DNA of 64,000 bases, from positions 1 through 64,000 of the forward strand of contig NC_014298.1 of the NCBI RefSeq assembly GCF_000196895.1, read 5' to 3'. The position numbers and the translations under genes were made by a program. A model generated the notes under the pieces. That model made no database searches. It had not been told where the DNA came from and worked only from the letters and a program-made list of their open reading frames with translations. The stretch is from Halalkalicoccus jeotgali B3 (lineage in GTDB: Archaea; Halobacteriota; Halobacteria; Halobacteriales; Halalkalicoccaceae). Below, piece by piece: positions 29,142 through 37,422 of the stretch. Each line of letters opens with the position of its first letter. Position 1 is the first letter of the stretch.

Positions 29142-30524
29142 TTACAAATTGATCGTCATGCGATCGGGAGCTCGCATTTCACGAAGATCTGGATTCACGA
29201 GGACATAAAGGGCCAGCGAGAATGTTGCGATCCCGAGGGAAGCCATCGCCACTTGTGGGCTGAGCCAGCCAGCGACGACGCCACCAGCTAGTGAACCGAT
29301 CGGAACCATGGATGCCGAGGCAGAACCATGAACGCTACTTACCCGTCCAACCATCTCTGCAAGGGGTGCAGATTGGACGACAGCAGCTACTTGGACGGCG
29401 AGGATTCCAATGGGGATGTACGCCAGCGCGAAGAGCAAGGCCGTCAATGGGAGCCAGTTAGCGAGGAGCGCACCGCTCCAGAGTACCCCTGCGAGGGTGT
29501 ACCCCACAACCATGCTCCGTCCTAATCGGCAATCAGCGACGAGATTCGTAGCTATCGCTCCAACGAAGCCCCCAGCTGCGATCGATGCCATGAGAATTCC
29601 ATAAGCCCCGGCTGCACCAATCAGGTTCAGCGCCCCAGGAACGGCGAGGGCGTCAGCGTACGGGGGCGTCGCTGCCAGTATCATTCCGACGGAAAAGTTG
29701 GCGATTACTGCTCCGGCTAACAGCGGCACAAGGAACGTTCCACGAATAACTGCCATCCCTTCGCGCATACGTGCGACGTAGGAGTTGGTATTCTCGGATT
29801 CTATGTGGCTACCGCCACTGTCCATGACAAGGGGGTTAGAACCGCGTGCGGCTCCGCTTTCGTCGCCAGCCAATGGACGTGTCGAAACATCCGCTAATTT
29901 GTCGGCACCCGTCAACTCATCCCTCGGTCGATCGTCGGCTGTCACCGTATTCGCGGGCGGAATCGAGACGGTCGCAAACACGATTGCAGCGATCCCGAAC
30001 GTGAGGGCGTCGAGTGCGAACAATGCGACCGCGCCGAACAGACCGATAAGTATGCCGCCGATCCCGTTTGCCACCATATCGAACCCTTGGTAGGCAACCG
30101 AGAACGCCGAATTAGCTGCGACCAGCTCCTCGTCATCAAGAATACGCGGGAGTGCGGTAATCTGGGCGGGGTACACCAGTTGGTTGAGTGCAGAAAGAAC
30201 TGGCATCACGATGAGCACCAGCTCGACGGTGAGAAAGCCGAGAATGTGGGCGATTGGAATCAGCGAGACAACGGCGGCTTGAATAAGCTGCGTGCCGACG
30301 AGAATTCGCTGAATTGACCACTGATCGACCAGCGGACCTGCAAGGAACTGAAACGCTTGCGGAACCATTGTCACGAATCCAGCTACTCCCGTGTAGAGGG
30401 GATCGTTGGTCAGGCTGTAGACGAGCCACATCGCACCGACGAAATAGAAGCTGTCGCCGACATTGGTGATCACACGACCCGCGAACAATCGACGAAATGT
30501 CCGACTTCGAAACGGTCCACGCAT
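29142..30524 (-). CDS. MFS transporter (MFS_3, exporter type)
   Basis: A 460-residue major-facilitator protein. The N-terminal helix begins 'FRRLFAGRVITNVGDSFYFVGAMWLVYSLT', the usual opening of the MFS_3 (enterobactin-exporter-like) group. About 11-12 helices can be counted. An 80-residue hydrophilic loop (about 195-260), rich in Asp, Ser and Gly, separates the two six-helix halves. Full length for the family. Substrate unknown; macrolide, siderophore or drug export are typical for relatives. Monocistronic, with a TATA-like stretch upstream of 30524. Confidence 0.88.
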   Translation of the reverse strand: MRGPFRSRTFRRLFAGRVITNVGDSFYFVGAMWLVYSLTNDPLYTGVAGFVTMVPQAFQFLAGPLVDQWSIQRILVGTQLIQAAVVSLIPIAHILGFLTVELVLIVMPVLSALNQLVYPAQITALPRILDDEELVAANSAFSVAYQGFDMVANGIGGILIGLFGAVALFALDALTFGIAAIVFATVSIPPANTVTADDRPRDELTGADKLADVSTRPLAGDESGAARGSNPLVMDSGGSHIESENTNSYVARMREGMAVIRGTFLVPLLAGAVIANFSVGMILAATPPYADALAVPGALNLIGAAGAYGILMASIAAGGFVGAIATNLVADCRLGRSMVVGYTLAGVLWSGALLANWLPLTALLFALAYIPIGILAVQVAAVVQSAPLAEMVGRVSSVHGSASASMVPIGSLAGGVVAGWLSPQVAMASLGIATFSLALYVLVNPDLREMRAPDRMTINL

Positions 30525-30602
30525 GTGCCGATCGATCGAACGACATGGCTATAAATCTAATTAGAATGATATTTATGTTACAGGACAAACAGAACTCCTG
30601 TT

Positions 30603-31521
30603 CTATATCTCGTCTGTTACCTTAACATCGAATGTCTCATTAACGACAACTGTAAGCGCGGATTCATCGATCCGGAATGTTACAGCCACCCGGATCGGTT
30701 TTCGGTGTTCTATTTCTACGTTGTCGAGGTTAAGTTCGGAGAACTCCCAGATAAGGCAGTCCTGTAGAAGGATTCCGTTCTCGTAATAAAAATTGGTGAC
30801 AGCTGGCTCCGCGAGCAAGAGCGCATGATCCACCGCAAGCGTTGCCTCGATAATACACCGTTGACAGTCGAACTGAACCTCTGGGTGGTCATGAAAACGA
30901 TCATCCGCGTCTTCAGACCTATCCGCTGCTGATACCGGATCTACGTCCCTCGCGTCATAAGCTCTCACTGTCGACTCCATCCGGCCGTTGCAGTAGGGGC
31001 AAAAGCCGTTGATAGCGTGTTGAGATATCGTCCGGAGATACTGACTCACGATCTCTGGAATCTTTTCACGGTCGTACCCGGCAAACACGGCAGGTGGAAT
31101 AGGAGCCTTCCATCCGGACAAACATGACGGACAGCCATTGCATTCGACCCGAACGGTTTCGTTTTCATATCGTAGTATTAGAGGCTCGTCACTTACTTGG
31201 CAGAGGTGATCCAACACAATCGGGTCGATAGCCCCCTGCACCGTGTATGCTCCCGACGCAATCGCTCCGTTTACGTGCTTACCCGCCTTGCGTAAGCCGG
31301 TATTTCCCGTCGACCTTAGTGACGAACTGTCCAACAAGTTTTCCGAGGTGATAGTTGAATTGGCCCGGATCCCGTATTCCAACAGCCCGACGCAACTCGG
31401 AAAACGTCATCGTCTGAGTATCGGACTTCCAGAGTGTCTGCAAGATTCCTAGTCTTGTCTCATCAGCGAGAGCTGCGAACGCCTCCTCAGGTTCAACCTG
31501 CTGGACGAATTGCTCACTCAT
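30603..31521 (-). pseudogene. ArsR-type winged-helix regulator (DUF7351-like), single-base frameshift
   Basis: Two frames together encode one haloarchaeal regulator of about 305 residues. The N-terminal part (31521 to about 31288) is an ArsR-like HTH ('ALADETRLGILQTLW', 'GQFNYHLGKLVG'). It ends prematurely at 'YRLTQGG'. The C-terminal part (to 30603) continues 'AGKHVNGAIASGAYT' and contains Cys pairs ('CNGCPSC', 'CPYC', 'CQRC'). Removing one G from the run AAGGCGGG (about 31283-31287) gives 'RLTQAGKHV', so a +1 insertion explains the break. Everything else is intact, which leaves recent mutation or sequencing error as explanations. Confidence 0.8.
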
Positions 31522-31646
31522 ACTTCCAATTTGAGGCGTTTTTCATAGGTTCATTGAAGAATTGCATGTTACACAGTCTTTGTACCCATCACGCTACTCA
31601 TCTACTTAGAAGCCGCCGGAAACCGTATGATGAATAGATTCTCTGT

Positions 31647-32135
31647 CTATACCGGCCATGTAGGGAGCGAGGGAGTTCCAGTCTCCCAGTTAATCGAATC
31701 TATCGCTGCTGGGAGTTGCTGCAGTCGATCATCGAGGACGGCGAGTGGATGCGCATCGAAAAACGTCGCACCATGTCGATTGACGGGTGTATCTTCATAA
31801 TTAAGCTGGATGTGGCAGGACCCCAAGTCCGGATGATCGGCATCCTGATGAAAGCCGAGCATTAGGCTCCGATCCGGTTCGACCCAGTTGATGCGATAGT
31901 ATTCGTGATCGACACCAACTGGGTACCAGAAGCGAATTTCCAGTCGTGCGTTCTCCACGTCGTAGGGAGTACTCAGTAACGTTGTTGGATCGACATCCGC
32001 GATGATGTACCGAGGCCGTCGTCGAGACGGGCGATACCGCACATTCTCACAACTAGCCTGATCCGTCAATCGGTCGTGAACGTCTCGGAGGAGGGTCCGC
32101 TGTGTATATCGATCGCGACCAGCGAGAAAAATCAT
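31647..32135 (-). CDS. Hypothetical protein paired with winged-helix protein
   Basis: A 162-residue acidic protein of unknown function. A central beta-rich part reads 'ARLEIRFWYPVGVDHEYYRINWVEPDRSLMLGFHQD', then 'HIQLNYEDTPVNRHGATFF', and a C-terminal helix contains 'LAVLDDRLQQLPAAI'. Homologous pairs of such a protein with a DUF7342-type winged-helix protein are common in haloarchaea, and here it follows that gene by 15 bp. The pair may be a regulatory or toxin-antitoxin-like unit, which is inference from gene order only. Confidence 0.65.
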   Translation of the reverse strand: MIFLAGRDRYTQRTLLRDVHDRLTDQASCENVRYRPSRRRPRYIIADVDPTTLLSTPYDVENARLEIRFWYPVGVDHEYYRINWVEPDRSLMLGFHQDADHPDLGSCHIQLNYEDTPVNRHGATFFDAHPLAVLDDRLQQLPAAIDSINWETGTPSLPTWPV

Positions 32136-32150
32136 CGTGTGAATCGAGAA

Positions 32151-32702
32151 TTAGCTCGTGGCACGATCTGCCACAGTAGTCATCTGCTCGCGAGCTGATT
32201 CGACATCTGAGTAGAGTTCTAGTGCATGCTTGATGAGTCGACGATCTTCCTCGTTTTCGCGCCAGAACGCGATGACATCCCGGCGTTCACGGAGCTCATC
32301 ACTTGCAAGAGTCCCGTCGGCAAGCGACTGTTCGAGATCCTCCCACGTCTCGACGTCGTAGGTCGCCTGCCACCCCTCGATTTCCTCTGTGATCGCGGCC
32401 AATTCGCTCCGAAGCTCCTCACGCGGGTTCTCCTCGATGAGCGTGCGGATTTCCTCGAAGAGCAATCGCGTGTAGTCCGGCTGATAGAGTGTCGTCTCGC
32501 CGGCTTCGACGCGGCGCAGCTGTCCCTGCTCAACAAGGTCTTGGAGTTCTTCGTTAGTCGTACTCCAGGCGGCGTCGGCCTGCTCGCTGATCCAATTGAC
32601 TGATCGGGGTTCGCGAAGCGTCTCGGCAACCGACCGAATGCGTTCGCGCGCGCTCATTGACTCGGTCCACGACTGGACCCCATCTCGCGAGGACTCGGAC
32701 AT
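32151..32702 (-). CDS. DUF7342-type winged-helix protein
   Basis: A 183-residue protein. Residues 15-75 form a winged HTH: 'SARERIRSVAETLREPRSVNWISEQADAAWSTTNEELQDLVEQGQLRRVE'. A long charged helical region follows ('EIRTLIEENPREELRSELAAITEEIEGWQATY'), with a conserved C-terminal 'RRDVIAFWRENEEDRRLIKHALELY'. The N-terminal 20 codons of the longer frame (to 32765) were dropped because ATG 32702 starts a typical short leader. It probably binds DNA and is co-transcribed with the downstream gene at 31647. Confidence 0.75.
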   Translation of the reverse strand: MSESSRDGVQSWTESMSARERIRSVAETLREPRSVNWISEQADAAWSTTNEELQDLVEQGQLRRVEAGETTLYQPDYTRLLFEEIRTLIEENPREELRSELAAITEEIEGWQATYDVETWEDLEQSLADGTLASDELRERRDVIAFWRENEEDRRLIKHALELYSDVESAREQMTTVADRATS

Positions 32703-32985
32703 ACTGGACACCTCTATCAACACTGTTCGCGTCTCTGTCTGATATATGTTCGTACCCTCTCGCATAATTACGAGGAGGTCGTGGTCATGGACATCTGGGC
32801 ATTGAAATTCGAAATGAGACTCAGCGAGAATATCTGTTCCACTGGGACGCCGATACGGAAACCCGTGTTCTGTATCTATCAGCCTCTCTCGATTTCCTAG
32901 ATAGTCAAGTGAAACAATTGGTAGGTAGTTGTGCGAACGTATCGTCGTACCCCGCCCTTTTCCCCGGTGATAGCAACGATTTAGG

Positions 32986-33351
32986 CTATTCGATTTCTTT
33001 TAACTCCGTTCTTGTTTGTTCGGTTTCGACGTTCCCCGTATTGCGCGTCTCGCTCGGTTCAAATAGCAGAATTTTCGCTTCGTTTTCGGCGACCGGGCGG
33101 TGTTCAATGCCCTGTGGAACAATTACAAACTCACCTTCTTGTAGGACTACATCTGACTCGTGTTGGAACTCGATTCGAAGTTCGCCCGATGTCACCAAGA
33201 ATAGCTCGTCCGCATCTTCATGCTGGTGCCAGACGAACTCCCCCTCGACTTTGGCGAGCTTGACTGCCTGTCCGTTGAGTTCACCCGCGAGTCGCGGGGA
33301 CCAGTGTTCATCGAATGAAGCAAACGCCTCCGTCAGAGCCACCTTCTTCAT
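32986..33351 (-). CDS. Cupin-domain protein
   Basis: A 121-residue single-domain cupin. Motif 1 is 'GEFVWHQHEDADELFLVTSGELRIEF' (H-x-H-x3-4-E) and motif 2 'EFVIVPQGIEHRPVA', supplying three His and one Glu for a metal. These small cupins bind metal or small ligands; no specific reaction can be assigned. Start ATG 33351 gives 'MKKVALTEAFASF'. The 283 bp downstream to the DUF7342 gene hold a coding-like scrap ('EYLFHWDADTETRVLYL', near 32840-32890) in no complete gene. Confidence 0.85.
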   Translation of the reverse strand: MKKVALTEAFASFDEHWSPRLAGELNGQAVKLAKVEGEFVWHQHEDADELFLVTSGELRIEFQHESDVVLQEGEFVIVPQGIEHRPVAENEAKILLFEPSETRNTGNVETEQTRTELKEIE

Positions 33352-33734
33352 ACTGGTTCCTCTCTCCTCCAAGCGATAAATGCTTCATCTGTATCTCTCG
33401 GTCCCTCAGGTTGCGATCGGCGGGTGTAGACTATTCTCCGGTACGTGTCACAGTTCACGACCGGAACCCTTGCTCACGAGCAAGTAACGCCGTATTCTCA
33501 CTCCCGTCGGTCGTTCCGAGACGGGGATTCCTCGCTCGTTCGGGATAGTCGTTATACCGCAAGCACGAAAGGACCGCCGCCAGGTGATCGGGTTCAGTCG
33601 GGAGTGCAACAGCGAAGACGAGGGGATACTACTACCCTCGGACCGAGCGAAGGTGAGCCAATGCGCCTCGTCAATCCCGGTCCCGAACCGAAACAACGGA
33701 ACGCGTCTCTTCTGCGAAAATCGCAGATTGGGGG

Positions 33735-33768
33735 AGGGGATAGTGATATTTAAGTAACACTATCCCCT
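33735..33768. repeat. Perfect 11-bp inverted repeat
   Basis: AGGGGATAGTG (33735-33745) and CACTATCCCCT (33758-33768) pair perfectly around a 12-bp AT spacer containing TTTAA. It could be an operator, a hairpin or a mobile-element remnant. Confidence 0.7.
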
Positions 33769-33818
33769 AGTATTGATTGCCTCATTGAACCCCAAATGGG
33801 GCGAGAGGGGGCGAGGTG

Positions 33819-33830
33819 TGTCAGAGGCAC
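33819..33830 (+). repeat. Dispersed motif TGTCAGAGGCAC, copy 5
   Basis: Shares 16 bases (GTGTCAGAGGCACCCT) with copy 4, in the same orientation. Confidence 0.6.
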
Positions 33831-33944
33831 CCTTTCTGTAGGTTCTCGCTAATCCCTCTCACGCAACAGTAACGCGCTTACTCCACATTAATGTTCTGCT
33901 CAGTATCACGTTTAGTGCGAAATTCACAGCGATTGTAACCAAAT

Positions 33945-34496
33945 TCACTCTTGATCAGCAGGTGGAGCGTGCTCGATCGTGGTGTCTTCAGGGACGTCGG
34001 AACTCTCAGCTCGAGAGTGACTATGCTCGAAATAATTGAACGGCTGATTGAACGTACTCGTGACGATCTGGGACGTGTGAATATCGAGGTTCAGATTCCC
34101 GAGTTCACGCGTGATCTCCGTCAGATCCTGCGAACTCGTCGCGATCACTTCAATAAGGAGATTGTGCTCACTCGTCACCATCTCTTGGACGGTGATGACA
34201 CCACCGATGTCTAAGGCATCACGTGCCGCCTGATGGCGGTGGTCCATTCGGGCTGTACAGATGAATTGGACGCGAAGCGAGAACCCGGCTCGTTCGTAGT
34301 CGAGTTCTGGGGCGTACGTTTTGATAACGCCCGCCTCTTCGAGTGCGGTAATTCGATTGCGGACCGTACTCTGTGAGACCCCGACTGTGGTGCTGATCTC
34401 CTCGTGGGTCGTCTTCCGTGCATCTTGCTGTAATTCATAGAGGATCTCTCGGTCGAGGTCGTCCAAAACGACGTTGCCATCCTGTTCTTTGACCAT
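33945..34496 (-). CDS. Lrp/AsnC-family transcription regulator
   Basis: A 183-residue Lrp-type regulator without a TRASH domain. The HTH is at about residues 12-55 ('LDREILYELQQDARKTTHEEISTTVGVSQSTVRNRITALEEAGVI'), followed by the RAM effector-binding domain ('ITVQEMVTSEHNLLIEVIATSSQDLTEITREL'). The final 30 residues are acidic and disordered. ATG 34496 gives a normal start; the frame open to 34616 includes a GACTGT hexamer repeat (34588-34611) that is unlikely to be coding. Targets unknown. Confidence 0.88.
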   Translation of the reverse strand: MVKEQDGNVVLDDLDREILYELQQDARKTTHEEISTTVGVSQSTVRNRITALEEAGVIKTYAPELDYERAGFSLRVQFICTARMDHRHQAARDALDIGGVITVQEMVTSEHNLLIEVIATSSQDLTEITRELGNLNLDIHTSQIVTSTFNQPFNYFEHSHSRAESSDVPEDTTIEHAPPADQE

Positions 34497-34843
34497 ACGG
34501 TCGACTACACGGCTCCGGTGAAGTATGTTAGCGTTCTTCAGTCTCCCAGTCACGAGAAACGAACGGAAAACGAGAACTGAGAGTCGGGACTGTGACTGTG
34601 ACTGTGAGTGTCTCACCGGTAAGAGTGGTTACTCCGAGCCGTATAACGAGGGAAACGTCTGCGCGATCTGAAACCGTTGTATCCACAGTGGATGCACGTT
34701 CCGGCGTACAAACAGGAAGCTCCAGCTACAACGAAGGTGCGAAGCGCCGGAGTAGGTTGGGGTAGTTCATTGACTCTGTCTTGTTTCAGCGGTATCCCTT
34801 CAGGCAATCTGGCACTCATCGCGAGGTAATCAACCGGTGTAGT
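34497..34843. other. Intergenic region with hexamer repeats, no gene seen
   Basis: Contains four tandem GACTGT-like hexamers (34588-34611). The minus-strand frame 34613-34819 ('LPEGIPLKQDRVNELPQPTP') faintly resembles the 3' end of a tnpB element but has no supporting context. Confidence 0.3.
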
Positions 34844-35149
34844 TCATTCGTCTGCAATCCCATTGAGGTACGTCTCGATCCACTTACAGCGCGCGTCAAG
34901 TGCTCGATGACCGTGATCGGTTAGAATATATGCGTTCGTTCGCCCGTCTACCTTGTCCTTTCTGGCCAGCCCTTTGTTCACAAGCGTATCGAGATTCGGA
35001 TAGAGTCGCCCAGCCTGAATCGCAGTATCATAATACGCTTCGAGTTCGTCTTTGATTGTCACTCCGTTCGGTTTGCTCAGGCCGGCGATTATCCACAGGC
35101 TGTCTCGCTGGAAACTCGTTAACTTGTTCATGCGATCGTCTTCAACCAT
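34844..35149 (-). CDS. PadR-family winged-helix regulator
   Basis: A 101-residue PadR-like regulator (95 residues from the internal ATG at 35131, 'MNKLTSFQRDSLWIIAGL'). The winged helix follows the same pattern as the paralogue at 21312: 'GVTIKDELEAYYDTAIQAGRLYPNLDTLVNKGLARKD' and 'RTNAYILTDHGHRAL'. The TATA-rich stretch 'ATATATATATAC' at about 35180-35191 could be its promoter. Target unknown. Confidence 0.85.
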   Translation of the reverse strand: MVEDDRMNKLTSFQRDSLWIIAGLSKPNGVTIKDELEAYYDTAIQAGRLYPNLDTLVNKGLARKDKVDGRTNAYILTDHGHRALDARCKWIETYLNGIADE

Positions 35150-35229
35150 CTGCTTGCAATGTCTCTACTATAGATCGATATATATATATACTATTTGAAA
35201 TCAGGGTCTCTTAGTCAGTAGTCGTTCTC

Positions 35230-35404
35230 TCACGGTTTTCGATGAGGGAGCCACAAAGACGCTACAAAACAGCGGTCTATAGAATCGATTTGGTAGAAAA
35301 CCTTCAGAATAAATCCGATACCCACCACGATGAGAATTGTCGCCGTGAACACTGGCAGGTACTCAGTGTAGTCTTCAAGCCGCTCCTCGTAGCGCTGTCT
35401 CGTG
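35230..35404 (-). pseudogene. C-terminal remnant of a membrane transporter
   Basis: About 57 codons without a start. They read 'RYEERLEDYTEYLPVFTATI' and 'LIVVGIGFILKVF', an amphipathic helix followed by a transmembrane helix, then a tail that looks random until TGA. This resembles the end of nickel/cobalt or HupE/UreH-type exporters. It begins right after a stop codon and 18 bp downstream of uspA, so the 5' part has been lost. Confidence 0.4.
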
Positions 35405-35421
35405 TGTTACAGGACTGTTGA

Positions 35422-35841
35422 TTATCCAACGACCGTCACTGGCACCGGCGATTGGCGAGTGACCGTTGCAGCGACGTTTCCGATCAGTAGCCGTGACGAA
35501 AGCTCACGTTCATGGCCCCCAATGACGACAATATCAAAATCTGTCGCTCGCTTAGTGATCGCTCGTGATGGGTTGCCTACATCAATGATGGTGGTGATTT
35601 CGATGTCATGTTTGCTAGCCACTTCCCGAGCCGCCTCGAAGACGCTCTCTGCTTGAGATCGAGCCGTCTCTGGGAGATCACCCGAAAGTACCAATCCAGT
35701 GGCGCTTCCCATGTACCACGAGGGGACACCGATAACGTTGAGGACCGTGAACTCGGCATCAGTGTACGTTTCAAGCGCGAATTCGAGGGCTTTCGTAGCC
35801 ATCACGGAGTCATTCATCGGGACTAAGACATGGAATGCCAT
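35422..35841 (-). CDS. Universal stress protein (UspA family)
   Basis: A 139-residue Usp domain. It starts 'MAFHVLVPMNDSVMATKALEFAL' and ends 'DFDIVVIGGHERELSSRLLIGNVAATVTRQSPVPVTVV', the G-x2-x-G-x9-G-S/N ATP-binding loop variant ('GGHERELSSRLLIGNVA'). Asp/Asn at positions 10-11 is expected for nucleotide binding. It probably serves general stress tolerance; no operon partner remains because the downstream gene is a truncated transporter. Confidence 0.9.
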   Translation of the reverse strand: MAFHVLVPMNDSVMATKALEFALETYTDAEFTVLNVIGVPSWYMGSATGLVLSGDLPETARSQAESVFEAAREVASKHDIEITTIIDVGNPSRAITKRATDFDIVVIGGHERELSSRLLIGNVAATVTRQSPVPVTVVG

Positions 35842-36192
35842 ACCATACTAAGAAACGAGTCGTATACGTCTATACTCAGTCCTTGCCTAGGCCGCCTCAC
35901 TGGCTCCTCGAACGGGTGTCTTGCCGCCTACCTCGTTCGAGAAGGCTATTTTGGCGCTGATGAGATCGGGATAACTGTCGAACAGCGATACGAGATGAAT
36001 CGTCCCTCACTGCTTCGACTCCGAGCATCCCAATCAGCAGACAGTATCGATGTCGAAGTCGGTGGACGCGTACTGCCGGTCTTGGGTGGGCAGCTCCAGT
36101 GACTCCACACGCCCTCCAGAGCGGTCTACTGACGCTCTTTTCATACTCTCCCAAGCAGAAAGTCTACAGCAGTACCTCTGTAGACACAATTG
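35842..36192. other. Intergenic region, no gene seen
   Basis: 351 bp with no coding signal I can support; the open frames here lack family features. Confidence 0.4.
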
Positions 36193-36360
36193 ATGGCAGA
36201 CCTCATTGTTCAGGCGGCAGTCAAAGATGCGCTTGATGATCAGAACGTCGCGTCGGATTTCTACGACGCACTCGACGAAGAAGTCGAAGAACTACTCGAG
36301 GGGGCCGCCCAACGAGCCACAGACAACGATCGCAAGACCGTTCAGCCCCGCGACCTCTAA
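36193..36360 (+). CDS. DUF1931-type histone-fold mini-protein
   Basis: A 55-residue protein, 'MADLIVQAAVKDALDD' to 'DNDRKTVQPRDL'. Its layout of short helix, long helix ('SDFYDALDEEVEELLEGAAQRAT') and basic tail with the conserved 'R-K-T-V-Q-P-R-D-L' matches haloarchaeal DUF1931 proteins, which have a histone-like fold and presumably bind DNA. The frame is intact and the family ending is complete. It stands alone between uspA and the convergent Pro-rich gene. Confidence 0.75.
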   Translation: MADLIVQAAVKDALDDQNVASDFYDALDEEVEELLEGAAQRATDNDRKTVQPRDL

Positions 36361-36426
36361 AGGGGACAGCTTCTCCAACTACGTAATGCAGGCGAACTGG
36401 AAACACGTTGCAGCCGTTCGACTGCC

Positions 36427-37164
36427 TTAATACAGATTCACCTCCACAGTGAGCTCTTCAGCCTCAAAGTGATACTCTGAGTATCTGGCTTCGTCTCTGG
36501 AGTCACTTCCGTGTATATTAGACTCCAGCCATATTTCGACAGTATCCATAGCAGCTCGCTGTAGATTGCTGATATATGATGTTGCTTTATCTTCGGAGTC
36601 GGCAGGGATATTGAGGGTCATATTGACGTCACGGATTGGAATTGCAGTATCTGAGTCAGACCTACTAATGTCGGCGGTCATCCTCGCTGAAATCACCGGT
36701 TGGCCAACTGACTGCGCCACCACAGGGGAGTGTTGAGTAGACATAACACTAAACATCTGCTTCTTTTTTTCTTCTTCCTCTTCTGGCGGAGTGTCCGGTG
36801 GCGATGGGGGTGATGGTGGAGAGGGATCTATCGGTTCCGGATGCGGTGGCCAGCCTGGATCTATTGGATCAAAGTCAGGGGGTACCGGTGGTCCTACCGG
36901 ATCTGTTGGATCTGGAAAATCAATTTCATCTGGCCAAGTTGGCCAACCCGGTGGAAAGAGATCCTCCCATCTACGCCTGTGGCGTCTTTGTGACTGCACT
37001 AGAACAGGATATGGAACAGGTACCGGCCGGGACCTTCTATTTTCAGTCGGTGAGGACATCCTTGAGAAGAGTTCTTTTGCTTCCTCCTGAGATAACTCCT
37101 GAATCAGTTGTAAAATATCTTTAATAGATTTGCTCTCAGTGTTTTCCGACGTTGACTCTGACAT
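36427..37164 (-). CDS. Proline-rich hypothetical protein
   Basis: A 245-residue protein of unknown family. Residues 10-40 form a helix ('SIKDILQLIQELSQEEAKELFSRM'). Residues 65-135 are extremely rich in Pro, Asp and Trp ('PPGWPTWPDEIDFPDPTDP', 'PPSPPSPPDTPPEEEEEKKK'). The last 100 residues look folded, beta-rich and acidic. No signal peptide or membrane helix is seen. The Pro-rich rod could act as a spacer between an N-terminal assembly helix and a C-terminal domain. It precedes the SprT-like gene on the same strand by about 260 bp. Confidence 0.65.
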   Translation of the reverse strand: MSESTSENTESKSIKDILQLIQELSQEEAKELFSRMSSPTENRRSRPVPVPYPVLVQSQRRHRRRWEDLFPPGWPTWPDEIDFPDPTDPVGPPVPPDFDPIDPGWPPHPEPIDPSPPSPPSPPDTPPEEEEEKKKQMFSVMSTQHSPVVAQSVGQPVISARMTADISRSDSDTAIPIRDVNMTLNIPADSEDKATSYISNLQRAAMDTVEIWLESNIHGSDSRDEARYSEYHFEAEELTVEVNLY

Positions 37165-37361
37165 TTTGATTACTCCTCTGCTACCGCAATACAGTTACTA
37201 AGAATATGTATCTAATTGGTGAAAAAGTTCCAGATAGTGAGACAATTGCAATGTCTGCATTACCGATTACAAGACGTATTTTTGAAAAGAGATGTATCAG
37301 TCTACGTCTCTACACGTTACGTACGCTTCTTCTCGCATTACATAATAAAGTCTGACTCGCA

Positions 37362-37406
37362 CCTTGTGCAACATCACGTTTCTCACTACAGAAGTTGTTG
37401 CACAAG
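37362..37406. repeat. Palindromic element CCTTGTGCAACA...TGTTGCACAAG, copy C
   Basis: 11-bp perfect arms (37363-37373 and 37396-37406) around a 22-bp centre. It lies 16 bp from the 3' end of the SprT-like gene. Confidence 0.7.
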
Positions 37407-37422
37407 ACCACACAAACCTATA

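Larger units (their letters stand above)
33352..33944. other. Intergenic region with hairpin and dispersed motif
   Basis: No credible gene in 593 bp. Notable elements are the 11-bp perfect inverted repeat at 33735-33768, a CCCCAAATGGGG hairpin (33790-33801) and the fifth copy of the dispersed motif. Confidence 0.5.

Noticed and set aside
33445-33753. 102-codon frame in the gene-free region
   Set aside because: Composition is random-like, it overlaps the hairpin and no domain or start signal is visible.
33735-33801. Inverted repeats as a CRISPR array
   Set aside because: Only single palindromes occur, with no regular spacers and no cas genes anywhere in the window.
34588-34611. GACTGT hexamers as coding part of the Lrp gene
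   Set aside because: They encode a Ser/Gln run upstream of a normal Lrp start at 34496, so they are more likely a non-coding tandem repeat.
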